Positions 6,202 to 14,368 of a stretch of 35,706 bases of DNA are shown here, one piece after another. Source of the DNA: Bacteroidales bacterium (GTDB lineage Bacteria > Bacteroidota > Bacteroidia > Bacteroidales > UBA932). The stretch lies in NCBI GenBank assembly GCA_024398125.1, contig JAKSJO010000026.1, positions 1-35,706 of the forward strand. Direction: 5' to 3'. Position 1 is the stretch's first letter. Each line of letters opens with the position of its first letter. The position numbers were made by a program, and so were the translations under genes. Below the pieces are notes generated by a model, which ran no database searches, had not been told where the DNA came from, and was given only the letters and a program-made list of their open reading frames with translations.

Positions 6202-7911
6202 ATGCGAAAATCAAATATATTCTTGCTATTTGCCATTTTCTCAGCATCACTTTTTTCAGGATGCGACAAGGCTATCATATCTCCTGATCCAGAGTCGCAG
6301 GAGGAAGAAGTATGCTTCACAGCTGAATTGGCTAGCCCTGTCGAGATAGATGCCCTTACGCGCGTCGCGGTAGGATCGTCCCCTAGTATAGTATGGTCAA
6401 CAGGAGACAAGATCGGTGTGTTCAACAGTTCTGCACAATCTGAGTTCACATTAACAGAAGGAGCTGGAGAAACTCATGGAAAGTTCAACGGTTTCATCGA
6501 CAATGGCTACGGTAACGGACCATTCTTCGCCTATTATCCATACAGTGCAAGCGTCTCAAAAGCTGGCAGCAAGATCAGTGGCCTTTCGGTTCCTCATTTC
6601 CAGAATGCAACAGCTGGTTCATACGATCCAGCCGCAGCTCCAATGGTTGCATACACAGTAGACAAGACTGTATATTTCAAGCATGTCTGCTCATTTGTCA
6701 AGATTACTGTAGCTAATAATAATGAGGACTTCAAGTATCTTTCCAGAATCACCATCAAGTCCAAGAACGGGGAGACCATAGCCGGCACTTGCAGCGCTAC
6801 AGTCGGGACAGACAACTCGGTTTCTGTCGGTGATTATAGTGACGATTCAGACATGATTGTTCTCTCCGCTCCAAGTGGAAGTTCAATTGCACCAGGAACC
6901 TACTATATAGCCGTCCTGCCTGCAACTTTGACAAATGGTTATGAAGTCATCTTTGACACTTCAAAATACACTTACAGAAGAATTCTCAAAGACGGATTGC
7001 CAGCAAGAGTTTTCGAGAGGGCTCATGTAAGAAATCTAGGCAGCTTTGCCAAGGATTGGACCTGGACAGACGTAAAAGACCAGGAAATCCTTTATGGTGG
7101 AGACTATAGCAACTCTGGAGGAAAACGCATTTATTTTTCCAAGGGAAACCTTCAGGCTATCATGGGTGGACCAACATCGGTCAAACAGTGGAGATTTGCT
7201 CAAAACCAGTATGATGTCATAAAAGATGCATCCGGAAACGCGAAGCTTAAAAGCAGGGATTACGATTTTGTGGATGGGGATGTAGTCGACTTATTTGCTT
7301 GGCAGGATGATGCAATTGGTGCTACTGATCCATTAAAGAAATATGGTATCAACAACATGCCGGCGGGTAAGACAAGCGGGCAATGGTTGTATTTCGACAA
7401 TAACACCAAAACAAATTCAAATGCATCAAGTGCACAATGTACTTCATGGGAAGAGGCAATAAATGCCGGAAATGTTCATGAGTGGAGTATGCTTTCTACT
7501 TTTGAGATGAACTGGCTGATGGGAAGTAGATCAAATGCACGAGGTGGCTCATTCTGTACCATCACATTGCCCGATGGAACGACCACTGTTGTCGGATACT
7601 GGCTTTACCCGGCAGGGTCGATCAAATGGTCAGGTTCGGTTCCAACAGTATTAGACCTTTCAACAGAAGACGGAAGAAACACTTATGATGAGTTTGAAGC
7701 GAAAGGAACTGTTTTCATTCCTAGGGGAGGATATATTTCCAGCACCAATTATCAAGCTGCCCATGCGCGATATTGGTCAAAAGGTGTCCAACTCACCGGT
7801 ACATCTGGAGGTGGCTCTGTGTATAATCCAACTTGTATTACTAATTCTACTGTGGGAACAGCTGCTGCTAACTGTCTTCAAAATGTTCGACTGGCAATCG
7901 TTGAGAATTAA
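6202..7911 (+). CDS. Fimbrillin-family lipoprotein with C-terminal KGNLQ-type domain, right operon (569 aa)
   Basis: Start 6202 gives the signal MRKSNIFLLFAIFSASLFSGC with Cys21 and an acidic stretch after it (DPESQEEE) of the kind linked to surface export in Bacteroidetes. Residues about 30-290 are fimbrillin-like (IVWSTGDKIGVFNSS, FFAYYPYSASVSK, FKHVCSFVKITV, GTYYIAVLPATL). From about residue 305 comes a domain common in Bacteroidales surface proteins (RIYFSKGNLQ, QWRFAQNQYDVI, VDLFAWQDD, EWSMLSTFEMNWLM, IPRGGYIS...RYWSKG, NVRLAIVEN), resembling the formylglycine-generating-enzyme/lectin-like fold; that fold assignment is tentative. A two-domain layout fits a tip adhesin. The left operon's large protein has a different C-terminal half, so a switch would change the exposed adhesin. 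Confidence 0.82.
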   Translation: MRKSNIFLLFAIFSASLFSGCDKAIISPDPESQEEEVCFTAELASPVEIDALTRVAVGSSPSIVWSTGDKIGVFNSSAQSEFTLTEGAGETHGKFNGFIDNGYGNGPFFAYYPYSASVSKAGSKISGLSVPHFQNATAGSYDPAAAPMVAYTVDKTVYFKHVCSFVKITVANNNEDFKYLSRITIKSKNGETIAGTCSATVGTDNSVSVGDYSDDSDMIVLSAPSGSSIAPGTYYIAVLPATLTNGYEVIFDTSKYTYRRILKDGLPARVFERAHVRNLGSFAKDWTWTDVKDQEILYGGDYSNSGGKRIYFSKGNLQAIMGGPTSVKQWRFAQNQYDVIKDASGNAKLKSRDYDFVDGDVVDLFAWQDDAIGATDPLKKYGINNMPAGKTSGQWLYFDNNTKTNSNASSAQCTSWEEAINAGNVHEWSMLSTFEMNWLMGSRSNARGGSFCTITLPDGTTTVVGYWLYPAGSIKWSGSVPTVLDLSTEDGRNTYDEFEAKGTVFIPRGGYISSTNYQAAHARYWSKGVQLTGTSGGGSVYNPTCITNSTVGTAAANCLQNVRLAIVEN

Positions 7912-7959
7912 CCTTTTCCCATAATTCAATACAACGCCAAATCACGCAATATACGATCC

Positions 7960-8000
7960 AATAACCCCTGAAGGTCTTGTTTAATCCTTCAGGGGTTATT
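7960..8000 (+). terminator. Terminator of the right fimbrillin operon
   Basis: A 15-bp perfect stem (7960-7974 with 7986-8000) has an 11-nt loop and lies 49 bp after the stop of the large fimbrillin gene. There is no long T tract, but the 3' arm ends in TTATT. Part of its 3' arm recurs at 19-30. Confidence 0.75.
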
Positions 8001-8110
8001 GCAACTTAACCTTTATAGAATAGAAACAATAAAGGCATCCATCGCCTCGAAATACAGACCGGCACATATCGCACCAGGTAATCGTCGTTAGAGGTAAAAA
8101 ATCTTCACGG

Positions 8111-8157
8111 AAGGTAAAAAACATATCTTTTTAAAAACGTAACCGAAAGTTTTTCCG
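8111..8157. repeat. Island-flanking inverted repeat, right copy
   Basis: This is the inverted partner of 901-947 (46 of 47 positions). The match ends abruptly at 8157, where coding sequence from the middle of an Rpn-type gene begins, marking a deletion junction. The block contains TATCTTTT, a 7/8 match to the -7 consensus. Confidence 0.8.
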
Positions 8158-8531
8158 AGTGCGAGACTTTCGAGGAAAAGCTATACTTTTGTATGCGGCA
8201 CATGTTCAAGCTGGAGAGCCGTCCCGAGAATCTTAGGGGAGAATACTTCGACAATCTCTTCAAGGCGGCTGATACCGCGAACATGACCGCAAAGGAACAC
8301 GAAGCATACATATTAGCCATGGCATCAGAACGCGACATAAGAAACCAGATCAGGTACGGCCGAATTCAGGGTCACAGGGAAGGTCACAAGGAGGGCCTGG
8401 AAGAGGGACTCGAGAAAGGCAAAGCCGAGGGAAAGTTTGAAACAGCAAAGAAGTTAAAGGCTGCTGGCATCGCCCTCGATACCATTGCAGAGTGCACCGG
8501 CCTCGATATCGAGATGGTCAAGGCTCTTTGA
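8158..8531 (+). pseudogene. PD-(D/E)XK (Rpn-like) nuclease-transposase, 5'-truncated remnant
   Basis: The open frame lacks the entire nuclease core and encodes only the C-terminal part: ECETFEEKLYFCMRHM, then ENLRGEYFDNLFKAADTANMT and a repetitive Gly/Glu/His/Lys stretch (GHREGHKEGLEEGLEKG), ending IAECTGLDIEMVKAL, like the left copy's tail. The first in-frame ATG is 8193, but homologous coding extends upstream to about 8158, where it is fused to the conserved 47-bp block. This points to a deletion from the 5' region to mid-gene. It keeps exactly the middle portion that the left copy lacks. Its TGA (8529-8531) abuts the convergent stop of the U32 gene at 8532. A truncated 112-aa product is possible but is unlikely to be a nuclease. 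Confidence 0.78.
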
Positions 8532-10397
8532 CTACTTCACAACCATCTCGCAGGAGGCGCAGTCGAATACAAGCTCGAAGCGGCGGCCGTTATTGAGGAG
8601 ATAGAGGGGGCCGGAAGGCTTTGCCCCCTGGTGGACAGGGCACATGCCAAGCTCATGGCGTATGCAGTATCTGGTACGCATGAGTTCCACACCTTCCTTA
8701 TGTGACAGCTCATATGCAGGCTCGATGCCGTCGCTGCCATGAGCCTCGTGAAGCTCACGGGCAAGCCTGTTGGCGATATTAAGCCGGTAGCCGCTGTGCG
8801 AACATTTCTCTCCATCGTGCCTTGCGCCCGTTGCAAGCGGTCTGGCTTTGATCTTGAGAGCATCGATATCCTCGGCAACAAGGCGTCTTATGCTGTTCAA
8901 GGTTGATGCACTGAGCAGCGGAACTGCCGCGCCAGGCTTGTCGGTATGGATATCCGTCACCTTGAAATTATAATGCAGGGCGCGCTTGGAAAGCTGTTCC
9001 TGCATCATCGCGATCTGGCGGACACGGTTTTCCGCAGCCTCGACATCCATATTGAACGGGCTTAGAATCTCGCGTCCGTCCTCACTCACGGCATGGACGT
9101 CCATCTCGAAATTGCCGCTGATGCTGATGTCGACAGCGACCGCAATCTCGCGCTTCGGCATGTTCCTGTCGAGTTCACGCTCGAATGATGCGTTGATATT
9201 GCGGAAGACCTTCATTCCCGGAACGAGCCCGTCCATAGGCTTGGTCTCGATGGTCATGCCCATACAGACATCACCACGGAAACCCAACAATTTCGCGCCA
9301 GCCTTGCCCTTCGGCAGGGCACAGAAACCGTCTCCATTGCTGAAAGCGACATCAGGGCTGACCGGCTCGATGTCGACGAACATCGAATAGACTCCGCGTC
9401 CCTTCGGCTTGCGGACTGCAGCGATCTTGCCGACGAACTCCCCTATCGACTTCGGTGCGTCCATAGACGACCACTGGCCGCGCTTTCCGTCCAGATAAAG
9501 CTCGGTATAGCCTCGGTTGAAGGTTCTGTCCAGTTCAGGCCTGAAGCCGCCGCAGACACGCCCGAACGATGCACGCACATACTTTTCGGGGTTTGCAGCG
9601 ACAAGCTCATCGATAGCCTCGGAATAGGCCCTGACGCAGTTCTTGACGTATGACGCGTTCTTGAGACGCCCCTCGATCTTGAACGAACATACTCCGGCGT
9701 CAGCCAGATCGCCAAGACGGTTGATGAGGCAGTAATCCTTCAGCGACAGCAGCGCCTTGTTCTTCACCAATACCTTTCCTTCCTCGTCCACCAGGTCGTA
9801 GAGCGAGCGGCATGCCTGGATACAGGCGCCACGGTTCGCGCTTCTTCCGGCGATGGCCTCGGACATATAGCAGTTGCCGCTGTAGCAGACACAGAGTGCT
9901 CCATGCACGAAGAACTCCAGCTCGCACTGCGGCACAGCTTCATGTATCTCCCTTATCCGCTCCAAAGTCATCTCGCGCTCGAGCACGATGCGGCCGCAGC
10001 CCAGGGACTCATAGAAGCGCGCATTGCCGGCATCGCGGATTGCGCACTGGGTCGAGGCGTGCAGAGGCACAGTTATGTCGTCCCACGAGAATATGGCGGT
10101 ATCCTGGACGATGAAGGCGTCGATGCCCGCTTTCTGGGCACGGAGCATCATCTTGTGCGCCGACTCCAGTTCCTCGTCATAGATTATAGTATTGACAGTC
10201 ATATATACCCTGGCGCCATAGCGATGGGCGTAGCTGCACAGTTCAGCCACATCTTCCATTGGGTTACCGGCGTCCTTGCGGGCACCGAAGCCGTCGCCCC
10301 CGATATACACGGCATCGGCACCGCAGGCGATTGCCGCGATGCCGATTTCCTTGTTTCTCGCAGGAGCGAGCAATTCAAGTTCCTGCATATATTTCAA
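8532..10397 (-). CDS. Peptidase U32 family protein, RlhA-like (621 aa)
   Basis: U32 family members are now known mainly as Fe-S proteins for RNA or ubiquinone hydroxylation; RlhA (long form, over 600 aa) modifies 23S rRNA. The N-terminus has ELLAPARNKEIGIAAIACGADAVYIGG, the usual TIM-barrel start. The family's cluster-binding cysteines are visible at C169, C176 and C192 (FFVHGALCVCYSGNCYMSE, NRGACIQACR) and C237 (AGVCSFKIEGR), the spacing seen in UbiU. The C-terminal region carries extra cysteines (RYCIRHELGMCPVHQ, FDCASCEMVV) that could bind a second metal. Peptidase activity is not implied. It begins 5 bp after the TPR gene and is probably co-transcribed with it from 11377. MKYMQ at 10397 or the ATG 9 bases downstream are both possible starts. 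Confidence 0.88.
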   Translation of the reverse strand: MKYMQELELLAPARNKEIGIAAIACGADAVYIGGDGFGARKDAGNPMEDVAELCSYAHRYGARVYMTVNTIIYDEELESAHKMMLRAQKAGIDAFIVQDTAIFSWDDITVPLHASTQCAIRDAGNARFYESLGCGRIVLEREMTLERIREIHEAVPQCELEFFVHGALCVCYSGNCYMSEAIAGRSANRGACIQACRSLYDLVDEEGKVLVKNKALLSLKDYCLINRLGDLADAGVCSFKIEGRLKNASYVKNCVRAYSEAIDELVAANPEKYVRASFGRVCGGFRPELDRTFNRGYTELYLDGKRGQWSSMDAPKSIGEFVGKIAAVRKPKGRGVYSMFVDIEPVSPDVAFSNGDGFCALPKGKAGAKLLGFRGDVCMGMTIETKPMDGLVPGMKVFRNINASFERELDRNMPKREIAVAVDISISGNFEMDVHAVSEDGREILSPFNMDVEAAENRVRQIAMMQEQLSKRALHYNFKVTDIHTDKPGAAVPLLSASTLNSIRRLVAEDIDALKIKARPLATGARHDGEKCSHSGYRLNIANRLARELHEAHGSDGIEPAYELSHKEGVELMRTRYCIRHELGMCPVHQGAKPSGPLYLLNNGRRFELVFDCASCEMVVK

Positions 10398-10402
10398 GTG
10401 GA

Positions 10403-11332
10403 TTACTTGCTGAGTGCGTCGATGTACTGCTTTGCGTCAGTACCAAGCTCCTGTGCCTTCTTGTAGAACTCGAGAGCCTTTGCATTGTTCTTGTCACCCT
10501 GGTAGAGAGCACCTACGGTAAGAGCGATAGCACCTGCGTTCTTTGCGCTTGGTGAAAGCTCGAGGTACTTCTCGAATGCTGAGATAGCGTCAGCGTTCTT
10601 CTTGAGCTGCTGTGAAGCCTGACCGAGAACGAGGTAAGCCTGTGCATTGTCGCCGTATTCGTTAGCCTTCTTTGCTGCATCTGCTGCTGCTGCATAAGCC
10701 TTTGCCTTGAGCTGAGCTGCTGCGTCCTTGAGGTAGATGGAAGCAATCTGCTTGTTGGCGTTAGCCTCCTGGCCGAGAGCCGCTGCCTGCTCGTAAGCTG
10801 CGATTACGTCAGCCTGTGCTGCGCCGCTGTTTGCGAGAGCCATTGCAAGACGGAGTGCAGAAGCGCCGTCCTCAGCGTCGAGGGTAAGAACCTCCTTGTA
10901 TGCATCGACTGCAGCTGCATAGTCCTTCTTGTCATAGAGAGACTTTGCCCAGAGCTTCTTTACCTGTGGGAGGAGTTCAGCTGCCTCGGTTGCAACCTCC
11001 TCGGAAGCGTACTCACCAGCTACCTTGACAGCCTCGTCGATCTTTGCGAATGCTGCAGTATAATCAGCCTCCTTTACGAGGTCCTTTGCCATAGAGAGAA
11101 CGATTGAAGGGATGACACCCTTGCAGTTTGCGATGATCTCCGATCCTTCTTCTCCGCAAGCCTCAGCCTCCTTGATGGCCTTGGTGAAAAACTCGAGTGC
11201 GGATGCCTTCTCACCGTTTGAGAGAGCTGCTGCGCCGCTGTTGTAAGTGTCTGTTGCCTGGGCCATGTCCTGAGCCGATGCGAAACCAACTGAAAGGGCC
11301 AGAGCGATCAAGGAAAGGATGATTTTCTTCAT
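10403..11332 (-). CDS. Periplasmic tetratricopeptide-repeat protein (309 aa)
   Basis: A cleavable signal peptide (MKKIILSLIALALSVGFASA before Q) precedes an alanine-rich chain of helical pairs. TPR signatures include SALEFFTKAIKEAEA near the N-terminus, DYAAAVDAYKEVLTLDAEDG, NADAISAFEKYLELSPSAKNA and NNAKALEFYKKAQELGTDAKQY. No enzymatic domain is visible, so a scaffold or protein-interaction role in the periplasm is inferred. Codon choice is strongly biased (few codons per amino acid), suggesting high expression. It is the first gene of an operon with the U32 gene. A perfect -7 box lies 45 bp upstream (11377-11384). Confidence 0.85.
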   Translation of the reverse strand: MKKIILSLIALALSVGFASAQDMAQATDTYNSGAAALSNGEKASALEFFTKAIKEAEACGEEGSEIIANCKGVIPSIVLSMAKDLVKEADYTAAFAKIDEAVKVAGEYASEEVATEAAELLPQVKKLWAKSLYDKKDYAAAVDAYKEVLTLDAEDGASALRLAMALANSGAAQADVIAAYEQAAALGQEANANKQIASIYLKDAAAQLKAKAYAAAADAAKKANEYGDNAQAYLVLGQASQQLKKNADAISAFEKYLELSPSAKNAGAIALTVGALYQGDKNNAKALEFYKKAQELGTDAKQYIDALSK

Positions 11333-11376
11333 GGTATAAACTTTGTTTTAGTGATTCTCGTAAAATGTGTCGAATG

Positions 11377-11384
11377 CAAATATA
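11377..11384 (-). promoter_or_regulatory. -7 promoter box for the TPR-U32 operon
   Basis: Read on minus this is TATATTTG, a perfect TAnnTTTG, with a TTTG -33 box (plus 11407-11410) 22 bp upstream. It is back-to-back with the plus-strand box at 11397, only 12 bp away. Confidence 0.75.
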
Positions 11385-11396
11385 CTTAATAAATTC

Positions 11397-11404
11397 TATA
11401 TTTG
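11397..11404 (+). promoter_or_regulatory. -7 promoter box for the M16-like operon
   Basis: TATATTTG, a perfect -7 match, puts the transcript start near 11411 and supports the ATG at 11424 over an in-frame ATG at 11367. The two divergent promoters must share their upstream elements. Confidence 0.75.
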
Positions 11405-11423
11405 CACAAAGTCAAGAAAAGTG

Positions 11424-13745
11424 ATGAGAAAACGCGTTCTGTGCATATACATACAGCTTTTGCTCATACTTTCCGCCATTACGGCGGGAGCACAGAGGCC
11501 GGCATCCCTGCCACAGGCCTCGCAGTTCGTAGTGGACTCGATTGCTCCGGATCTCATGTCTTACATGGTCCGCAGCCCGTTTCCGGGCGCCAGGGTTGAA
11601 ACTGCACTGGCCGCGTACGAGCCGCTCGGCACTTCACCTTACCAATATCTTGCCAAACTCGAAAAATCGCGCAAAGGGATAGTAGCGGACAGCACCCTCA
11701 CTTCCCTCCTGGAAGGAATCAGGACCGTATCCGGCAAGCGCGCGATCATAATCTGCGGCGACATCGACATCAAGAATACCAGAGATTCGCTCAAGGCTTT
11801 CGCATCCCGCATGGTGGCTGCGGACAGCATGGCGTTCAGCAATGCCGGCGGCCATCTCCCGGCAGCGGCGGAAGCGGACGGACCTGTCCTCAAAGACCGC
11901 CCCTGCAGCATTGTCATGACCAGCGCCCGCCTGGCCAGGGAGGATGTCGGCAGCACAGTGGCACGTGTAAGCGCCCGCTATTCAAACTGGCTCGGCGCAG
12001 AATATGTCCGAAGGTGCAGGCGTGCCCTCAGAGACGCAGGGATAGCGTTCGGCAGCGTGGGATACGACTATTATCCATCATACCGCCATGGCGGCGACGA
12101 GACGCTTGTCGCATACGCCTCCGTAGCCGGCGAGGACATTGAAAATGCAAGACAGGTTATGAGGCTCTGTCTCCTCGGAGCCGTTGACGGAGGATACAGG
12201 AACTGGCCGCCAGCGGATGACATCGAAGATATGCGCAGCCCTATGGAGCGCGGCCTGGATGCATTTCTCTATGGCGCGGATCTCGCGTCGAACGAGATTG
12301 CTGCGGACTGGTTCAGCAAGCACAGCCTTGGGAAGAAGAACGAAATCGAGTACGTCAAGGCCTTCGCGAAAGAATACGTCTCGGGACTTGGCCAGGAGGC
12401 GTCAGCCATCGACAGGCAATGGTTCAGCAAGATTCCGCTGATGCTCGAAAAGCCGGCGATGAAAGATACAGCCCGGCTTAATCTGCCCGTTTCGAAGATA
12501 CGTCTCAAGAATGACGATACGGAAAAGCTCACCGGCGGATCCATGTGGTCGTTCAGCAACGGCATGAAGGTCCTCTACAAGGAGACGAAGACACGTCGCC
12601 TCGAGTATTCAGTCATCTTCAACGGCGGCGCAGGCGAGTTCCTTGCCGAGCGTGAGCTGCCCCTTGCCGAAGACGTCCTTCTCAGCGGACGTCTGGGCGG
12701 CATGGACGGGCATGACTTCATGGACATGATCAATGCCTGGGGTGTCACCATGGGGATAGAGGTCGGCGCGACTGAGACAATCATTCGCGGACATGTCGAG
12801 AATTCGGATCTGGAAAAGCTTCTAAGGGTCCTCAACGTCCTTGCAAACGCGCGCAGGCCGGCCAATACGGAAAGCCTCGAAGCGCTCAGGCGAAGCATTG
12901 CCATGGAAGAAAAGGACTGGCGCACAAGCATGCAGGGGCTGGAGTCCGCCATGGACAGCCTCATGTCGCCAGGCTTCGCCTTCAGCGGCAGACTGGATGC
13001 GTCTTCGATTCAGGATGACCTTCCGCAGCGTGTAGAAGGTTATTTCCGCAGCTGTTTCGAACGCTTCGACGACGGCATGATCATACTTGCAGGCAGCCTT
13101 CCTGCGGACAGGGCAAAGAGACTGCTTACCCGTCATCTTGGATTGTTCGGCACAGGCGGCGATCCAGCGCCTCGCAGCTATGTCAGCTGGGTTCCGAGAA
13201 GCGGTTCGTCCGAGATTTCGGAAATAGCCGGAATAAACGTGCCCGATGGCAGCATACATGTCGGGATAAGCTCCACAGCAAACTATTCACGCCAGAGAGA
13301 GATAGCTTTCGAGGCGGCCGAAATGATCATCCGCGACTCGCTTGAGCATGTACTTGCCGGTAGCGGCTACAAGGTAGAGATCAACTCCAGGCTGGAGATA
13401 CGTCCCGTTGAAAGGATGGTGATGAACATCCACTGCGTTCCTTGCGGCGAGACTACCATGAGCCCACGCATGGTCCAGGGAATCATAGATTCCATGCTTG
13501 ACGGCATCGGAGCCATGGGCGAGGTCAGTCTGGACGGTTTCAAGAGCCTCAAGGATTCCGAGTTCACAAAGACTTCCAAGGAGCCTGCCGTGATAATCAA
13601 GGCAGCTACTGCGCGATACGGATTCGGAAAGGATATCCTCGGCAGCGCGGCGCAGATAAAGAGCCTGCGCTGGGATGACATAAAGAATGCATTGAATACG
13701 ATCCAGGATGCCCCACGCCTGGTTCTTATAGACGAGAAACAATAA
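11424..13745 (+). CDS. Secreted M16 peptidase-like protein lacking the zinc site (773 aa)
   Basis: Start 11424 gives a signal peptide (MRKRVLCIYIQLLLILSAITAGA before Q). The M16-type fold is suggested by a SFSNGMKVLYKETKTRRLEY strand pair near residue 376 followed by GGAGEF and a long helical segment, which matches the start of an M16 domain, and by repeated M16-like C-terminal segments (GMIILAGSLPADRAKRLLTRHLG; MVQGIIDSMLDGIGAMGEVS). The HxxEH zinc motif of active M16 enzymes is absent. Non-catalytic M16 domains usually pair with an active partner, but none is encoded nearby. A periplasmic scaffold or chaperone-like role is inferred. It is followed 4 bp later by the DUF3109 gene. Confidence 0.7.
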   Translation: MRKRVLCIYIQLLLILSAITAGAQRPASLPQASQFVVDSIAPDLMSYMVRSPFPGARVETALAAYEPLGTSPYQYLAKLEKSRKGIVADSTLTSLLEGIRTVSGKRAIIICGDIDIKNTRDSLKAFASRMVAADSMAFSNAGGHLPAAAEADGPVLKDRPCSIVMTSARLAREDVGSTVARVSARYSNWLGAEYVRRCRRALRDAGIAFGSVGYDYYPSYRHGGDETLVAYASVAGEDIENARQVMRLCLLGAVDGGYRNWPPADDIEDMRSPMERGLDAFLYGADLASNEIAADWFSKHSLGKKNEIEYVKAFAKEYVSGLGQEASAIDRQWFSKIPLMLEKPAMKDTARLNLPVSKIRLKNDDTEKLTGGSMWSFSNGMKVLYKETKTRRLEYSVIFNGGAGEFLAERELPLAEDVLLSGRLGGMDGHDFMDMINAWGVTMGIEVGATETIIRGHVENSDLEKLLRVLNVLANARRPANTESLEALRRSIAMEEKDWRTSMQGLESAMDSLMSPGFAFSGRLDASSIQDDLPQRVEGYFRSCFERFDDGMIILAGSLPADRAKRLLTRHLGLFGTGGDPAPRSYVSWVPRSGSSEISEIAGINVPDGSIHVGISSTANYSRQREIAFEAAEMIIRDSLEHVLAGSGYKVEINSRLEIRPVERMVMNIHCVPCGETTMSPRMVQGIIDSMLDGIGAMGEVSLDGFKSLKDSEFTKTSKEPAVIIKAATARYGFGKDILGSAAQIKSLRWDDIKNALNTIQDAPRLVLIDEKQ

Positions 13746-13749
13746 TCAC

Positions 13750-14367
13750 ATGGGACATAAGAGAAGATTCGGAACAATAGTACAGATAGGCGACGTGCTC
13801 GTATCTGAGGACGTTTTCATGGAGTGCTTCAGCTGCGATTACGAAAAGTGTCGCGGCAAGTGCTGCATAGTCGGAGAATGCGGTGCTCCGCTGGAGGAAT
13901 ATGAACTTGACGAGCTTGAAAGGGTCTATCCGGTATGTTCCCCTCTCATGAAGCCCGAAGGCTGTGCGGCAGTGGATGCAAAGGGATTCTTCGAGATTGA
14001 CTTCGAAGGAGACATAGTCACCCCGCTGACGGAAGGCACCCAGGAGTGCGCCTTCTGCCATTTCGACAATGACGGAAACTGTCTCTGCTCGATCGAGATG
14101 AAGTTCCTCAAGGGTGAATGCGATTTCCGCAAGCCGATCTCATGCAGCCTCTACCCTATCCGCATCACCAAGCTCACAGGAGGCGGCCAGGCTCTCAACG
14201 TGCACCACTGGGACATCTGCAAGGATGCCTTTGAGAAAGGCAAGCGCGAGGGTGTCAGGGTATACCAGTTCCTCAAGGAACCGCTGACAAGGCTGTACGG
14301 AGAAGAGTTCTACGAGGCCCTTTGTGCAGCGGCTGTCCAGGTCGAAGCTTCACTGAACGAAGACTAG
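13750..14367 (+). CDS. DUF3109 family Cys-rich protein (205 aa)
   Basis: This matches the Bacteroidetes DUF3109 family. A dense cysteine cluster lies near the N-terminus (CFSCDYEKCRGKCC, about residues 26-39), followed by CAFCHFDNDGNCLCSIE, GECDFRKPISCSLYPIR and WDICKDAF. The pattern resembles YkgJ-type zinc or Fe-S binding proteins. There is no signal peptide, so it is cytoplasmic. No reaction is established for the family. It is co-transcribed with the M16-like gene (4-bp gap) and converges on the lipoprotein gene at 14369 with a single base between the stop codons. Confidence 0.88.
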   Translation: MGHKRRFGTIVQIGDVLVSEDVFMECFSCDYEKCRGKCCIVGECGAPLEEYELDELERVYPVCSPLMKPEGCAAVDAKGFFEIDFEGDIVTPLTEGTQECAFCHFDNDGNCLCSIEMKFLKGECDFRKPISCSLYPIRITKLTGGGQALNVHHWDICKDAFEKGKREGVRVYQFLKEPLTRLYGEEFYEALCAAAVQVEASLNED

Positions 14368-14368
14368 C

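Noticed and set aside
8184-8191. TACTTTTG, a perfect -7 box just before the first ATG of the right Rpn remnant
   Set aside because: It falls inside codons for LYFC of the ancestral protein, and a start here would place the transcript 5' end downstream of that ATG; probably coincidental.
10746-11289. Possible extra genes on either strand within the alanine-rich TPR gene
   Set aside because: The alternative frames are low-complexity Ser/Gln/Arg runs caused by the repetitive alanine codons.
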